This document shows, in pieces, positions 44,100 through 54,860 of a stretch of DNA of 64,000 nucleotides. Source of the DNA: Phytophthora colocasiae. Lineage: Eukaryota > Oomycota > Peronosporomycetes > Peronosporales > Peronosporaceae. The notes under the pieces are model-generated. The model ran no database searches. It saw only the letters and a list, made by a program, of their open reading frames with translations, and was not told the DNA's origin. The translations under genes were made by a program, and so were the position numbers. Where the stretch lies: NCBI GenBank assembly GCA_018806915.1, contig JAGKQI010000033.1, positions 62,001 through 126,000 on the forward strand, read 5' to 3'. The stretch's first letter is position 1. The number at the start of each line of letters is the position of its first letter.

Positions 44100-45268
44100 G
44101 AGCTACCAACACGGAAGAAGTTGAGCGGGTCTATTCTGCAGAACTAAGCATCACAGTACCAGCGGCAGTATGAAAGCGTACTAAGGGAGTGTATGGCTAG
44201 TACAGGCGGCCAAGTGAACTTCATGTGAGATGCCAGGCAGAACATTGCTCGAACAAACCTGCTTGGCTATCACCTGACATTTTTTGGCGTTGGAGTGACC
44301 TATGGGCTTTTCCAACTGGATCGCACCATGACGGATTGACAATAGCTGTACAAATGGAGAACATGATGTTGAACATGCAAGTCGATGGATGGAATCTGCG
44401 CGCAGTTCTCACTGACGGTGCCGGCCAATGCGCGAAGGCGCGTAGAACATTAGTCTCCGGTTGCCGAAGGACTGCTTCTTGACCTGCTTTGCGCATGCGG
44501 TAAATAATTTAGCGAAATCGGGGCTAAAGTCTGAGTACTCTATTGTTACAACACAGCCATCACGTGATGTTACAGTTCTGAACAGTTCAGCTTCAAAGTG
44601 GTTAGAGGAAGCTAAAGCATGCATGGTTCAGAAGTATGGCTACTCGCTCGATCTTAAAATGGAATAGTATGCAAGGGCGTTTCGTTTCGCTCCTTAGAGT
44701 ACGTGGGTCTCTACAAAGTTGCGATTACTTTTCGGGATGTAAATCTTCCGGACGACTTACGGATCTTTGGCACGCAGTCGTTCTGGGAAACACTCATCGA
44801 AGCAGAACAAGTTATACGGCCGCTTGTGTACGCATCTCTCAAGCTCCAACGCGACTAGGACACGTTGGTTGACGTCGTAATTTGCTATTTGGACATTTTT
44901 TTACGTCATTTTCCATTTGTGAGCATGGGCGTAGGGGGCTTACAAAACTTGTGGAGAAACATTGGCATGCGTGTGAAAAACCCCTGATGCTGTTAGCGGT
45001 GTTCTTGCATCCACATGCTACGGGGATCCAGTCGAAACTGCTGGACAAGACTTCCATGACAAAACACATGTCATTATGTCGAATTACTGCGTATTACTAT
45101 CGGCATTTGATCTGCGAAAATACTACCAATCTATATACAGATATGATGGAGTGGCTGAATGGAAGTCTTGACACGCAGGAGTTTACTAGTGTGGGGACTA
45201 CATGCTTTTTGGTCCTTTATCTAGGCCGATTGAGGCAACAGCAAGCTACCGAAGCTCGCAATCGTTAG
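44100..45268 (+). pseudogene. hAT-type transposase relic
   Basis: Several frames in order: LTDGAGQCAKARR (second catalytic Asp region), LPKDCFLTCFAHAVNNLAKS (the conserved C.AH..N motif of hAT cores), NSSASKWLEEA, then after more shifts KWNSMQGRFVSLLRV (R/KWNS motif) and KPLMLLAVFLHPHATG, resembling the C-terminal dimerisation part. Many stops and frameshifts make it inactive. The family is assigned from the spacing and order of these motifs. Confidence 0.7.
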
Positions 45269-45465
45269 CTTAGCCATGGTTGCCAACACTGCAACCTGGG
45301 AGCGCTACATCAGCGAGCTCGCCTTCACCCACACAAGCAAGCGGAATTAGTTGAGTGTAAATAAGACCAACGACGTCGCTGTAGTTCGTAATCACGCACG
45401 GCACCTGTAAAACGCAGCGAATAGTACCTCCGCATCAAAATCACCTCTGATCACTGATGCATCGT

Positions 45466-45867
45466 CCAGGATACCGATCCATCGAAGACACGTCGCTGGG
45501 ACGCTGGACAGGCACCCACCCCACACCACACCACACCATACGAGGCACACTCGGTGATCCAGGAAACCGATGCAAGTAGATGTATGTGTCCAATGCATGC
45601 TGTAGTTCGAGTCGGTCGGCACGACCTGTGTGGGTGTGTGGTGTGATGTTGTGTGTGGACACGGTCGTGTGTAAGTGTAAGTGTATGTGTATGTATATGT
45701 ATTATCTGGCGTGGTTTGGCGTGGTTTGAGCGTATGAGGAGCGTGCTGTGTGGGTTGGCACAGAGCGCGTCGATTGGCGTGTGGTTTGGGTTTTCATCTG
45801 GGCGCTTAGCTCAAATGGTAGAGCGCCCGCTTCGCATGCGGGAGGTAGGGGGATTGATACCTCCAGT
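45466..45867 (+). repeat. Detached tRNA-array unit fragment
   Basis: Picks up the array unit in the middle of its GC-rich block (CCAGGATACCGATCC) and runs through the G/T-rich block to a truncated tRNA-Ala, where it stops at CTCCAGT against CAGTGTTGG (45868). It complements the inverted fragment at 42565-43206, which begins with the rest of the same tRNA. Confidence 0.92.
45800..45867 (+). pseudogene. Truncated tRNA-Ala(CGC)
   Basis: Acceptor 5' strand, D-arm and anticodon arm are as in the array. The T-stem is GGGGG/CCTCC with T-loop ATTGATA, so invariant C56 has become T. The 3' acceptor strand is cut after CCAGT. It cannot form an acceptor stem. Confidence 0.9.
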
Positions 45868-46779
45868 CAGTGTTGGAAAAGCCAGTGGCTACATAAAACC
45901 GCTACACCAGAACATCCTTGCTCCAATGGTTTTTCTTGATATAATTCTGGTTTAATTCAGACTTTGCTGTGGTTTCCAAATTGGTGTGATTATTGTGTGA
46001 CACTCACTATATGACGCTGAGCAACAGAAGAAATGAAGACGGGAACCCCTAGCCTTGTCCTCGCGCGTAGCTTTAACAGAACTGAAAATGTTTGTAGATG
46101 TACCTTGGTTTGGCGATGACGCATTTGAGGTTTTACATAACTCAGCAAGAGTCACCTCCTCTCCTCGCAAGTCATTTGGTACGATCTTTCTTGTGGGAAG
46201 TTTATCACGAGGTGGGGATAGTCAGGAAAGGCCGCCTGTCAGCTGGTGGAAAACCCTCTTTTGCTAGACGGACAATGTTAGCAACTGAATCAATCATGCG
46301 GTTGCGCTTGTTTCTTGCCATCACTTCACTTAAGCTGTAAATCTTCACTATAGCTGTTGCCGTCGGTGCTGTTCGTGGCGCTGTTTATTTATGCGTCTTC
46401 GCTTTCGTTCTGACCATGACCACCACTTTCATGACCACTAGACCCAAGAACCGCTGGGGTACGGACTGATCCCGAGTACGAAAAGCCGAAATCCGAGTAC
46501 AATGAACAGATATAGAAGATTTTAGAGGATGTAGAGAATTAAATAACTGTTCATGTATCGGTAATGCCGGATCACTTTACCGATGTAAAGTGATTATTAA
46601 ACTGAGTGATAGGAAATGCCTTCAGCGGGCAGGTCTCTGAGGAACTTACTCCACCATTGATCGCGAGGGGCCCAGCTTGAACAGAACTCTGAGTATCTTC
46701 TTCTGGTCATTCAGCAAGGACGTGCATCGGGTTTCATTCATAGCGTGCATTTGGCGATACCCGCAGCAATGGTGCTCGA
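45868..46779 (+). other. hAT-like terminus followed by unassigned sequence
   Basis: Opens with CAGTGTTGGAAAAGCC directly after the tRNA break. I did not find a matching inverted end further right. Short frames at 46055-46267 and 46098-46340 have no recognisable motif. A perfect 10-bp hairpin lies at 46571-46594. Confidence 0.5.
46571..46594. repeat. 10-bp perfect inverted repeat
   Basis: ATCACTTTAC, four-base loop CGAT, then GTAAAGTGAT. No poly-T follows and no gene ends here; it may be a transposon remnant. Confidence 0.8.
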
Positions 46780-47250
46780 GTGGTGAGCCAAAACCAGAGC
46801 GAGAAGTCAGACGAGTTTACTCTATGTGGCCTTTACGCTATCTACAACGGACTGCAGTGTGATGATTTTCTGACTCAAGAGGAGATGTCTGAAGTCATTG
46901 ACCATCTAAACAGAACAAGAGAACAAGCCATTTACCATGGTGACCCACGCACGGGTGGAAATAGTATCTCTGCGCTATAGTACGCGCTCCGCCTGAAGCA
47001 CTTTGATCTACGCAATTTGATGAAGCGTAAAGGTGAATTTTGTGGACACAAACATGATATCTTCGACAAGATTATCGCTTCTTCTACATCACCAATAATC
47101 ATTATTGGGTCAGCACAAGGGCAGCAAGAAGGCGTTTCTCACTATATTGAGAGGGTGAAAATCGGAAACAAGTGTATCTTTATTAATTTAAACATATGGG
47201 TTACAACACAATGGAAAACCTGCAGAGAGTTTTTAGTACCATCAATTTAG
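46780..47250 (+). pseudogene. Josephin-like cysteine peptidase relic, one stop codon
   Basis: One reading frame of about 157 codons with a single TAG at 46978-46980. FTLCGLYAIYNGL offers a catalytic Cys in a helix, LTQEEMSEVIDHLNRTREQ resembles the Josephin helical hairpin, and GVSHYIERVKIGNKCIFINLN matches the Josephin His...Asn pattern in spacing. Josephin domains are papain-fold deubiquitinases such as ataxin-3. Other papain-fold peptidases (OTU, C48) remain possible. It is surrounded by DNA transposon debris, so it may be a captured or transposon-borne gene. Assignment rests on motif reading only. Confidence 0.42.
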
Positions 47251-49050
47251 TGTATGGAATTGAAAAGTCTCAACGAGCTCGAAAAGTAATAAATCGTCGG
47301 TAAGAAATGCTCAAACACATCAATACCGAAAAATATGTATGTCCCTGCTTTCATTTTGATAGACAATGACGTAGTATTTCTAGTTACTTTTTTTCTCCTC
47401 TTCCTCCTCCGTGGGCTCCGTTAGGCTTGTCACGTCAAGCCCAATAATTCTGGAAGCTGTAATGATCTCTGCGATATCCTCGCATTCATATAACAGCTCG
47501 TCTCAAAGCTGCTACAACCGCCATGCAGAAGCCCAACATCGTCATTGAATCGTCAAACATGTACATCTTCAAACTTCACTCGCCATTTGTAGAGTCCGTT
47601 TTGTAGCTTTGCATTTTTATGCGACCAGTTATAAATTCGGTCGTTTGGACGCTGACTTCTTCAAATACAAAGTCTTTGCAGACCTGCCAGTTGTGGACGT
47701 ACACAAGCTGTCATTGAAGACGTTTGATGATCTCAGCAGGTGACCATTTCCCTCTGCATTGATTATCCATGGACAGAGCGCCAGGAATCTTCCGCTAATC
47801 TTCGTAGATGGAAGTCGAGTTGCAGCCAGTTCCAAATCATACTGTTTGTTTATGTACATGGTTGCAACAACGTGAGAGCAGGCCCAACCAGTCGACGTAA
47901 ACGCCTTGCAGTCACAACGGTACAGCGGCCTTATTTCTTTTATCTAAGTAAAACATAGTACCATCAACCTCAATCTCGTGCAACGATAGAAAATGGAGGT
48001 TGATATCTTGAACCGTAGTGCTGTCTGGAGAGTTACCCGCCTTGGCAGCACAATACCTTCCAATCATCGTTAGTAGACAATCGGATCAGACCATCATGCC
48101 TTAATTAATCATACCGATTCACGCGATCTTCCGTAACATTTCCCCCTTTGGTTCTGGTAGACGAAGCCATGTACTCCGTCAATGTTAAAGAAAACGAGCG
48201 AGAGTTTTTTCTTTGATGCACCTGTTTCTGACTGACTCAGTGTGTGTTTGACTGTATGTGTTCCATAGCATGGAGAACTATTTGACTTGGTAGTGGACCT
48301 GTAAGTGAAAAAAAAACTTGTTAGCAAACTATGCACCCGATATTAGTAAAAACAACATACCAACGTTCACAGTAGTGACCAAAAGGACTTTTAGGGCAAT
48401 CATGCCCAACCATGGTCAAAATACGAGGTAGAGAGTCATTTAGCACGACGCCAGTCTTGGCTCGTTTGAAACGTACACCACAAGTCTTTATTGCACGGTT
48501 GTCGATTCTAACGCAATTTGATCCCAGGAATTCCACTCATTGTGTACATGTAACGGGGTTGTTAGAGTTACAACTGGCTACACCACTTGTAACTCTAACA
48601 GCTAGGATAACTGTTAGAGGTTGGAAATGGGCCTCAGACCTTGGTGTGCTGTACACACCAATGGCTACATAAGGCGGAATCACATCATTGGGTGGTTCGT
48701 GTAGAAAGTAACGGATTTCTACCAATCCCAGAGCAGAGACTCTGCCAACCACACGTTGGTAGATCCTTTAGAAATAGATCAAAACAGTTTTAGAAGGTTC
48801 CATAATTGGCTTTGTGCCAAATTCAATAACAGTTCTCATTTTACGGTATTTTGCAGCATGGATTGCTTATATTTAGTTTAATTAAACTTTTGTTAAATAG
48901 GTATACTTAAATTAAGTGTAATCTAATTTGCACGCTTCCTCATACACATAAGCGCACGTGTACCTAGTGGGTCTAAGTAGACCCAATACACATTGTGTGC
49001 CCACCTTTGAAAACTAGTCGGCATATTCATGATGCTCGTCTCCATGTCAT
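47251..49050. other. AT-rich relic region without an assignable gene
   Basis: Contains several short open frames. One on the + strand near 47590-47740 has protein-like composition (YKFGRLDADFFKYKVFADL). One on the minus strand at 48321-48536 could hold part of a FLYWCH-like C...H.C pattern. Neither can be placed in a family with confidence. A 14-bp hairpin lies at 48560-48600. Confidence 0.35.
48560..48600. repeat. 14-bp perfect inverted repeat
   Basis: TGTTAGAGTTACAA and TTGTAACTCTAACA flank a 13-base centre. The following sequence repeats CTGTTAGAG, suggesting the end of a small foldback element. Confidence 0.75.
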
Positions 49051-49473
49051 TTAGCAATGCATAAAGAGACTATCAATCGAAAGTCTTCTGATGATCGCGC
49101 ACGATGCATCTGTATAATGTTGATTTCGATATTGGTCTTGAAGTAATCCTGATGCGTGAGCAGACTGTTTTTTTTCGCGGCATTTCCGAGCGACATGAGC
49201 GTAGCAATCCAACAACGTAATGCCCGACCAAACAGACATGTACGCGTTGGAAATATAGACTGTGTGGTCTAAACCGCTAAACTTCACATCCATCTTGACG
49301 TTAAGGAAAATCTCTGTGTGCTTCACTACGTTTCGGTACAGCTTCTCATAGGCAAACTGATGTTCAGTCCTGACAAACAAATAAGCCCAAGGCACAACGG
49401 TTTTGCTGTATATGTGTTTGTCAGTATATCGATTGCGAAATGTGCCAATCGCGACCAAGACCCAGCCAAACAT
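49051..49473 (-). pseudogene. MULE-type transposase fragment
   Basis: A 140-codon minus-strand frame with KFSGLDHTVYISNAYMSVW followed by LLDCYAHVARKCREKK, which has the look of the MULE catalytic region where a second Asp and a C.H motif precede a long helical stretch (oomycete MULEs often have D...A...W....L.C..H..RK). Upstream and downstream parts are not recognisable. Family assignment is from motif layout, moderate certainty. Confidence 0.5.
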
Positions 49474-49499
49474 TCGAAGATATTAGAGTTTTGTAAACA

Positions 49500-50635
49500 A
49501 AAAATAAGAATTTACCAAAGTGCAGTTCGTTATAGATTACTTAAATGGGTAGCCGAGATGAGAAAGGAAAAAGTTCGTGCCATGACGTCGCAGTGCTTAC
49601 AGTTGATGAGTGTCCGACTAGAGCCCTCATTTCTTGAAGGTCGGCCAGAGCGAGCAACGGTCGAGTATCTACGGTGTGCGAAACAGCCTCTGCATTCAGC
49701 GCATCAGTCACAAGGGTCGACGGAAGCGCTCAAGTTGCAGGTACACATTCTGGCTTTTCTTCATATTATTATGTATTAAATTTATTGTTATATTCTTAAA
49801 CAGTGTGTGGCAGATGACTTCGGGCATGTAATGCACCAGAACCTGGCAAGCGTGTCTACTGTCAACAAGCTAGATCATTTTTTCAACATGGATCAATCAT
49901 CAATCTCCACCCCATGACATCAATAACGTTTCGTGGGATGACGTTGACGCCATTCAAAAATTCTGAAACGATTAACTTTAACTCTGCTTTTAGGAATGTC
50001 GGAGAATTCCTTTCGTGCAAGTGTTTTCCTATGTGCAAACGGAGCCAAACTAATTGCAATGGACGGGCCGCCTTCAGCGCAAGCACACGAACTACAGATG
50101 AATGAGCAACACAAAAAAGGCAAAGTTACATTTACTGCCCCCCCCCAAAAAAAAATGCCTACTTCCTCCTGCCGGAAATGATTGGTCTAATTAGTTTTGT
50201 AGGTGGAGCAAAAGATTGGTCTGTTTGCATATTAAGTCTCAGAACAATCATTTGTTACGAAGGGATCGACATTAACAGCTTCCAGAGCGGCTGAAAATAC
50301 CTCTCTTTGGCATGTTAGCACTTCCGGTAGCTTGCCTGCACTATGTAGCTTCTGCTTTCGCGGCTCAGCCAATGGATGTGAGCGTCATGCGAGTCTTCAA
50401 GCATAACAAAAGAGGGCTATACGTGAGACATCACATGACGCATGACTTCAGTGCTAATGCAACTGCTCGCCGCAGTCTCATTACAGCTATCGTTGCCGAG
50501 GCATGGGAGGCGGTGAACCCAGATATTATCCGGCGAGGCTTCATAAAGGTTGGTCTGGTACCGATCCGGCCCAGAACATCTAGCGGCAAATTTGCAATAA
50601 CTCAGCCACCACCACCACATTTAGCAGAAGCGTAA
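49500..50635 (+). pseudogene. Second pogo-like (DDE_1) transposase relic with an intron
   Basis: An N-terminal DNA-binding segment (about 49500-49740) is followed by a probable intron with GT...AG ends (49741-49803). Next comes DDFGHVMHQNLASVSTVNKL...FNMDQSS, which contains the first catalytic Asp, then after frame breaks NSFRASVFLCANGAKL, and finally at 50312-50635 QPMDVSVMRVFK with the third catalytic Asp and a typical C-terminal tail. The part with the second Asp is deleted or unrecognisable. It is distinct from the intact pogo element at 38711-40894. Confidence 0.7.
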
Positions 50636-50771
50636 AGGGCATATTTTTACTGTTAAAGCGTCTTTGCCAGCACTTTCCGTCTGGTTAAGTTACGTAATAA
50701 CTAGATAAGGTTTTTCGTCTTTGTTGAGTCGACACATAACCATATCATGATTCCCTTCCCCAAATTTCAAG

Positions 50772-51839
50772 ATGGTGAGCAATGACGAGGACTCTGATGG
50801 AAGCATCGACGGGTGCGGTATGTTTCCTTCTAGCACTGATCAACTATTGTGTGATCCACACTCGCAGTGGCTAGCCCAATCGTACAGCTCGTCAGTGGAG
50901 GCAGCCTCGCTGAACGAAGGCTACCAGAGAGACTTCACCGAGCAGAGCCAAACGTTCAAGACAAGATAGAAGCGCTCAGTGACAACAGCACGTGGTCATG
51001 GACAAGCACAGTCTGAATCACCGGCGACAAGTGAAACACCTGAGACCCAGCAGGACTCCCAAGATCCAGCTCTTTCTGCTGGAAAATCGGGAGGGACGAA
51101 GAGAGGAAGACCACCGAAAAACACGACGAAGGTACCGTTTAGCTGGACAGAGCCTCGTATTAATATTTTTCTGCGCCATCGCTTCATCGTTTTAAAAGAT
51201 CGCTTTGACAGCAAGTCAAACCAATTGTGTAAAGAGAGCTGGCGTTTGCTGGCTAGTAGCGCCAGCACCGCCGTGGGCGCAGAGGTCGATGTGGATCAGT
51301 GCAAGAATAAGGTACGGCAAATTAGTGTTTGATCAAGTGTATTCGCTAACATTTAATGATCATTTGTTGTTAATAGATAAAGCACATGCAGCGATTGTGG
51401 CACTCGTACAACAACGCTCGCGACCAGACAGGAAATGCTATACCGCCTAAAGAGCCACCGTGCTACAATCTAATGCATAGCCTATGGTCTAAAAGCAACG
51501 GAATGAGCTCGACTCCATTTATCTTATCAGTTCGACCACCTGCACCGAAGCAAGACCTCGCTGCTCCAGAACGTGCCTCGGTCACGACTCAAATCCCTCC
51601 GTCAAAGTCTGAAACACAACGACAAAAAAAAGAACAAGACGCAAAGCGAATATGTTGCCGAAGGGATGAAACTTTTATCCAAGAGCATATCTAATGACGC
51701 ATCTGCAATTTCAAAGCCAGCAAGTGAAATCACCGCCGAGACCATGACACAGCAAGTGCTGCAGACGCTTGCCGAAAGCCAACATCGCCAAAACCAGCTA
51801 ACGGCTCAACTTCTGGAGCACCAACAGCAACAGTCGTAA
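50772..51839 (+). pseudogene. PIF/Harbinger Myb/SANT-like DNA-binding protein, broken
   Basis: An acidic N-terminus is followed by an in-frame TAG at 50967-50969, then an SPxT-rich linker, GRPPK (an AT-hook-like motif) and a trihelix/Myb-like domain (FSWTEPRINIFLRHRF ... SNQLCKESWRLLA). A 65-bp GT-AG intron at 51312-51376 joins in phase to KHMQRLWHSYNNARDQTGN. A run of eight A at 51624-51631 marks a frame change; the following frame ends with a Gln-rich coiled tail at 51839. Harbinger elements carry such a protein next to the transposase. Confidence 0.65.
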
Positions 51840-52350
51840 TGCAGTTGATGTTAGCCGAGCTCACGAAAATCAGTGAGAATTTACCCGAGAAAAGTGACAT
51901 GATCCCATTCCGTTTAGCAATTGCTAATCCTCGAACTTTCCGAGCGGAAACTGGATCTGGTTCATCATTGGACTCATTGTTGGTAGGCTCGTCAACTTCA
52001 TTAATTTCAGTACCTTTTCCCAGCAAAATGAAAATGTTATGAATGACAACTGCTGCGGCAATAATACGGCACGCTTTATGCACTACTGTTCAGCCATCAC
52101 GGTCTTCAACCTGCAAAACCGTCCTTTCAAGTGCCCAAATGTAATCTCCACTAGTACTTGAATAAAGTTTGGTAAAGAGTTTCTGTCTAGCTGCAGCGGG
52201 GTTGCGTAGGTGTGCACCGCACAGAGGAAGTTTAGTTGACTCGTAGAGTCCTGCTTGCAAGGCACTAGCCTTCGGTTCTATACAAGAACCAAGTAGTCCA
52301 CTAAATACGGGGCTCACAGAGTCAGTGTCCCTATAATAAAGGACTAACAC
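51730..52350 (-). pseudogene. PIF/Harbinger transposase (DDE_Tnp_4) C-terminal relic
   Basis: Minus-strand frames in order. FTKLYSS is followed by VLVEITFGHLKGRFCRLK, the conserved E-containing helix of Harbinger transposases, and then the ACRIIAAAVVIHNIFILLG tail motif. There are frame changes between them and a TAA/TAG end. It converges tail-to-tail with the Myb-like gene and overlaps its last ~110 bp. The two Asp residues of the catalytic triad would lie further upstream and are not present. Confidence 0.7.
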
Positions 52351-52484
52351 TAACTATGTAAAATGCAAACTGATTTTTATTGACTTTATTGCCCTAATCC
52401 TAAATGTAACGGATTTAGTATCTAACATACTAAATCCAAATCAAAATGCAACGTGAGGCTCTGAGGCCATCTACGTATCTACTC

Positions 52485-52580
52485 GTGTGTGCCACACCAT
52501 TATTTACCCACATAAATGATAAATGTATCCACGTGTGTGCCACACCATTATTTACCCACATAAATGATAAATGTATCCAC
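52485..52580 (+). repeat. 48-bp tandem duplication
   Basis: GTGTGTGCCACACCATTATT... is repeated exactly at a 48-bp period, starting at 52485 and 52533, with a partial third start. Confidence 0.9.
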
Positions 52581-52608
52581 GTGTGTCACACACCAACGAG
52601 AAACATTC

Positions 52609-53528
52609 GTGTAACATCCCCGTTACACTCTCCCCCACCAAGATTCCGGATACCGTATCCGGAAAGTGTAACACACGACGCGATTATCGGCCGATGGCCA
52701 CGGCACCTTGCCTTGCGCGGACGGCGCTGTCTCTCGTGCGTGTTATACGCCTCCGTACGCGATGCCACTTGGTACACACTTGGGCCCAATGCTTACCAAG
52801 CATAGGAGCCTACTGGCTCGAGTCAAGGGGCTCTACGGGCATGGAAAGAAGGCCACAGGTGGCGTATCTATGATACTACTGGATCAGTGATCCACAGGGC
52901 AAGCCTTCCAAGCTACCAACGGTTCCACGAACCACACAGCAGTGGGGCCCACTCGCTTCACAGTTAATGTGACCCTCGGATGAGCACTGTGTGCAGGGCT
53001 TGATGCCCAAGTTGTCCTTGAAGCAGGCGCAAGCGCCACTATGTGTCACAGACACTGTGTCTTGTGAATACACGTGCTCAGCACAGTCGTAGACACGACA
53101 ACGAGCACCAGACAGCTAAGCTGTCGCTCAGGAGGAGCTTACCTACCTCCTACTGCTATGCAGCATGCGGGGTCCAATGCATTGGCATCCCTGGCACCCA
53201 CAGTGCCTCATGACATAGTCATACCCATTGAACGCTTCTAGCGTCAGGTGATCGGATAGAATCCGTTTCCATCACCACTTGTCGCTTAGACCGAACGTCA
53301 TTAAGACGGTTGTTCATCACGAACCATCTTCGCTTCATGTTCGCGAAGCTCCGGGCCATAGGCCAGTGTTGTTAAAGGGTCATAGACCCTTGAAACACGC
53401 GCGCGAGGCGCATGTAGCTCTACTTCGCTTGCAGTTGAGCATTCGATGCCACGTCGACGGCACCGACGTGCTCGCTGCAAGCTACGGGTCAGAGCCTGAG
53501 CTCAGCAACGACCCTGTGGACTCCCACC
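52609..53528 (-). mobile_element. Putative 3' LTR and flank of the outer gypsy element
   Basis: A TGTAACATCCCC terminus near 52610, with the short inverted repeat GTGTAAC/GTTACAC, resembles an LTR edge. It lies downstream of the minus-strand chromodomain ORF, as a 3' LTR should. A 10-bp palindrome (TTCCGGATAC/GTATCCGGAA) lies at 52644-52664. The inner border is not defined because the other LTR is outside the window. A Cys-rich minus frame at 52876-53073 has no known fold. Confidence 0.4.
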
Positions 53529-53831
53529 TTAGTGGGAGGTGCTTGGCACCCGGCGACTCCGTCGCACTCCCACCGGGCGGTCTGACACCGGGTGTGCCCG
53601 ATCATACGCGTCAACGACGTCGGGGCAATCCTGCCGTAGCGGCACCTCAATCTCCCACGAGTTCTGTGAGTGAGGGTAACCTCGCCACTTCACCGGATAC
53701 TGGTTGTGACCTTGGCGACGACGCCGCGCCATCAGGCGATCCACATAATAGTGAAGCTCACCTTGCTCATCGAGCAGAGCAGGAGGAGGACGAGCGGTCG
53801 ATGGTTTCTCGCGCTGCGAGTGTAGACGCAC
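53529..53831 (-). pseudogene. pol: Chromodomain of the outer gypsy element
   Basis: The minus-strand frame includes YYVDRLMARRRR...QYPVKWRGYPHSQNSWE followed by DCPDVVDAY, the standard chromodomain strand-helix pattern at the end of chromovirus integrases. It is frameshifted relative to the preceding integrase tail. The last bases overlap the putative LTR. Confidence 0.85.
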
Positions 53832-53902
53832 TGCATTGCTTGCAGACCCGCGTCGGCTCGATGAAGGAGCACGACCACAACGTTGGTCGTCCGACCCATC
53901 GC

Positions 53903-54860
53903 TTAGCGACTGATCTCGAGGAGACCTAGAGTCTTGAGGCGCCTCTGGTCTGCAGCAGCGGGTCTAAGACCTCGAGCATCACGCTGCTCCGGATCGACAA
54001 GACCTGTTGGTTCGGATGCAACCACCTGTGGCTCTGCCACCTGCTGCCATGCAGCCTTCGTCCGACTCGGCGCCAGCGCCTCAGAGCTCACATCCCAATA
54101 TGGCTTAAGCAAGCCCACGTAGAACACAGGATGTGTTCACATACGCTTTGGCAAGTCAAGCGTATATGCCAGGCCCTTCTTGGCCACGACCGTGAACGGT
54201 CCGATGAAGCGCGGCCGCAACTTCGTCTTGAAGACGGCTGACACTGCGTGTGTAGGCAGGTTCTTAGCGTTTAATAAAACGTGGTCACCGACCTTGAACT
54301 CCCACATGTTGCTTCTGCCTTTGCCATCAGCTTGTTCCTTTTGAACATCTTGGCTTTCAGCCATTGCGTCACGCACACGGCGTAAGACGCTAAGCCTCAT
54401 CGAGAGGAAGTCATCGACTTGCTTACGAACAGCAAGGGGGCTGACATCAGCTAGCTCGGAGTCGAGCGACGGCACAGCCTCTCCACCGCGTGGCGGAGTG
54501 AGCGGGACGCGCGGATGCGCAAGGCCGTTCACGTAGAACGGGGTGAAGCCTGCCGAGGCATGCACCGCGTTGTTCATTGAGAACTCAACGAGAGGGAGCA
54601 TAGCGCTCCAACGCTTCGGCGTTTCAGCGCATACGCTGCGGAGGATGTCCTCCAGGACGCGGTTCACGCGTTCAGTCTGACCGTCGGTCTGCGGATGATC
54701 CGCCGTGGACATGTCCAGTCGAGTGCCAAGCACTTTGAAGACGGACGTCCAGAAGTGACCCGTGAACCGGGGGTCTCGATCCGAGACAATGGTCTCTGGC
54801 AGCCCATGCTGGCGGAAGACCCGATCGATAAAGATCGTCGCTGTACCAGCGCCATCGACG
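53903..54860 (-). pseudogene. pol: Integrase (second part) of the outer gypsy element
   Basis: Runs on the minus strand from the insertion point at 54860. It contains VSDRDPRFTGHFW with the second catalytic Asp, ADHPQTDGQTERVNRVLED with the Glu, then VGDHVLLNAKNLPT and RFIGPFTV of the C-terminal domain. An in-frame TGA at about 54138 precedes FYVGLLKPYW. It belongs with the zinc-finger and first-Asp part on the far side of the nested element (62682 onward). Confidence 0.88.

Larger units (their letters stand above)
43207..45291 (+). mobile_element. Decayed hAT-like DNA transposon region
   Basis: Starts TAGTGTTGG at 43207 and ends with the inverse CCAACACTG at 45283-45291; hAT termini are usually close to CAGTGTTGG. 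Between them lie broken frames with hAT transposase similarity. No clean 8-bp duplication links these two ends. The 43207 end is instead flanked by ACTGGAG, the complement of CTCCAGT found beside another hAT-like end at 45868. The borders as one element are therefore uncertain. Confidence 0.55.

Noticed and set aside
43207..45291. A single clean hAT element with these two ends
   Set aside because: The flanking 8-mers do not match each other, and the left end pairs better with the junction at 45868. I kept it only as a region.
52876..53073. Small Cys-rich protein on the minus strand as an effector candidate
   Set aside because: No signal peptide, it lies in a putative LTR, and the cysteine pattern matches no family I know.
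53279..53929. A 216-codon + strand ORF
   Set aside because: It lies opposite the chromodomain and integrase tail of the outer gypsy element and has no independent motif; a shadow frame.
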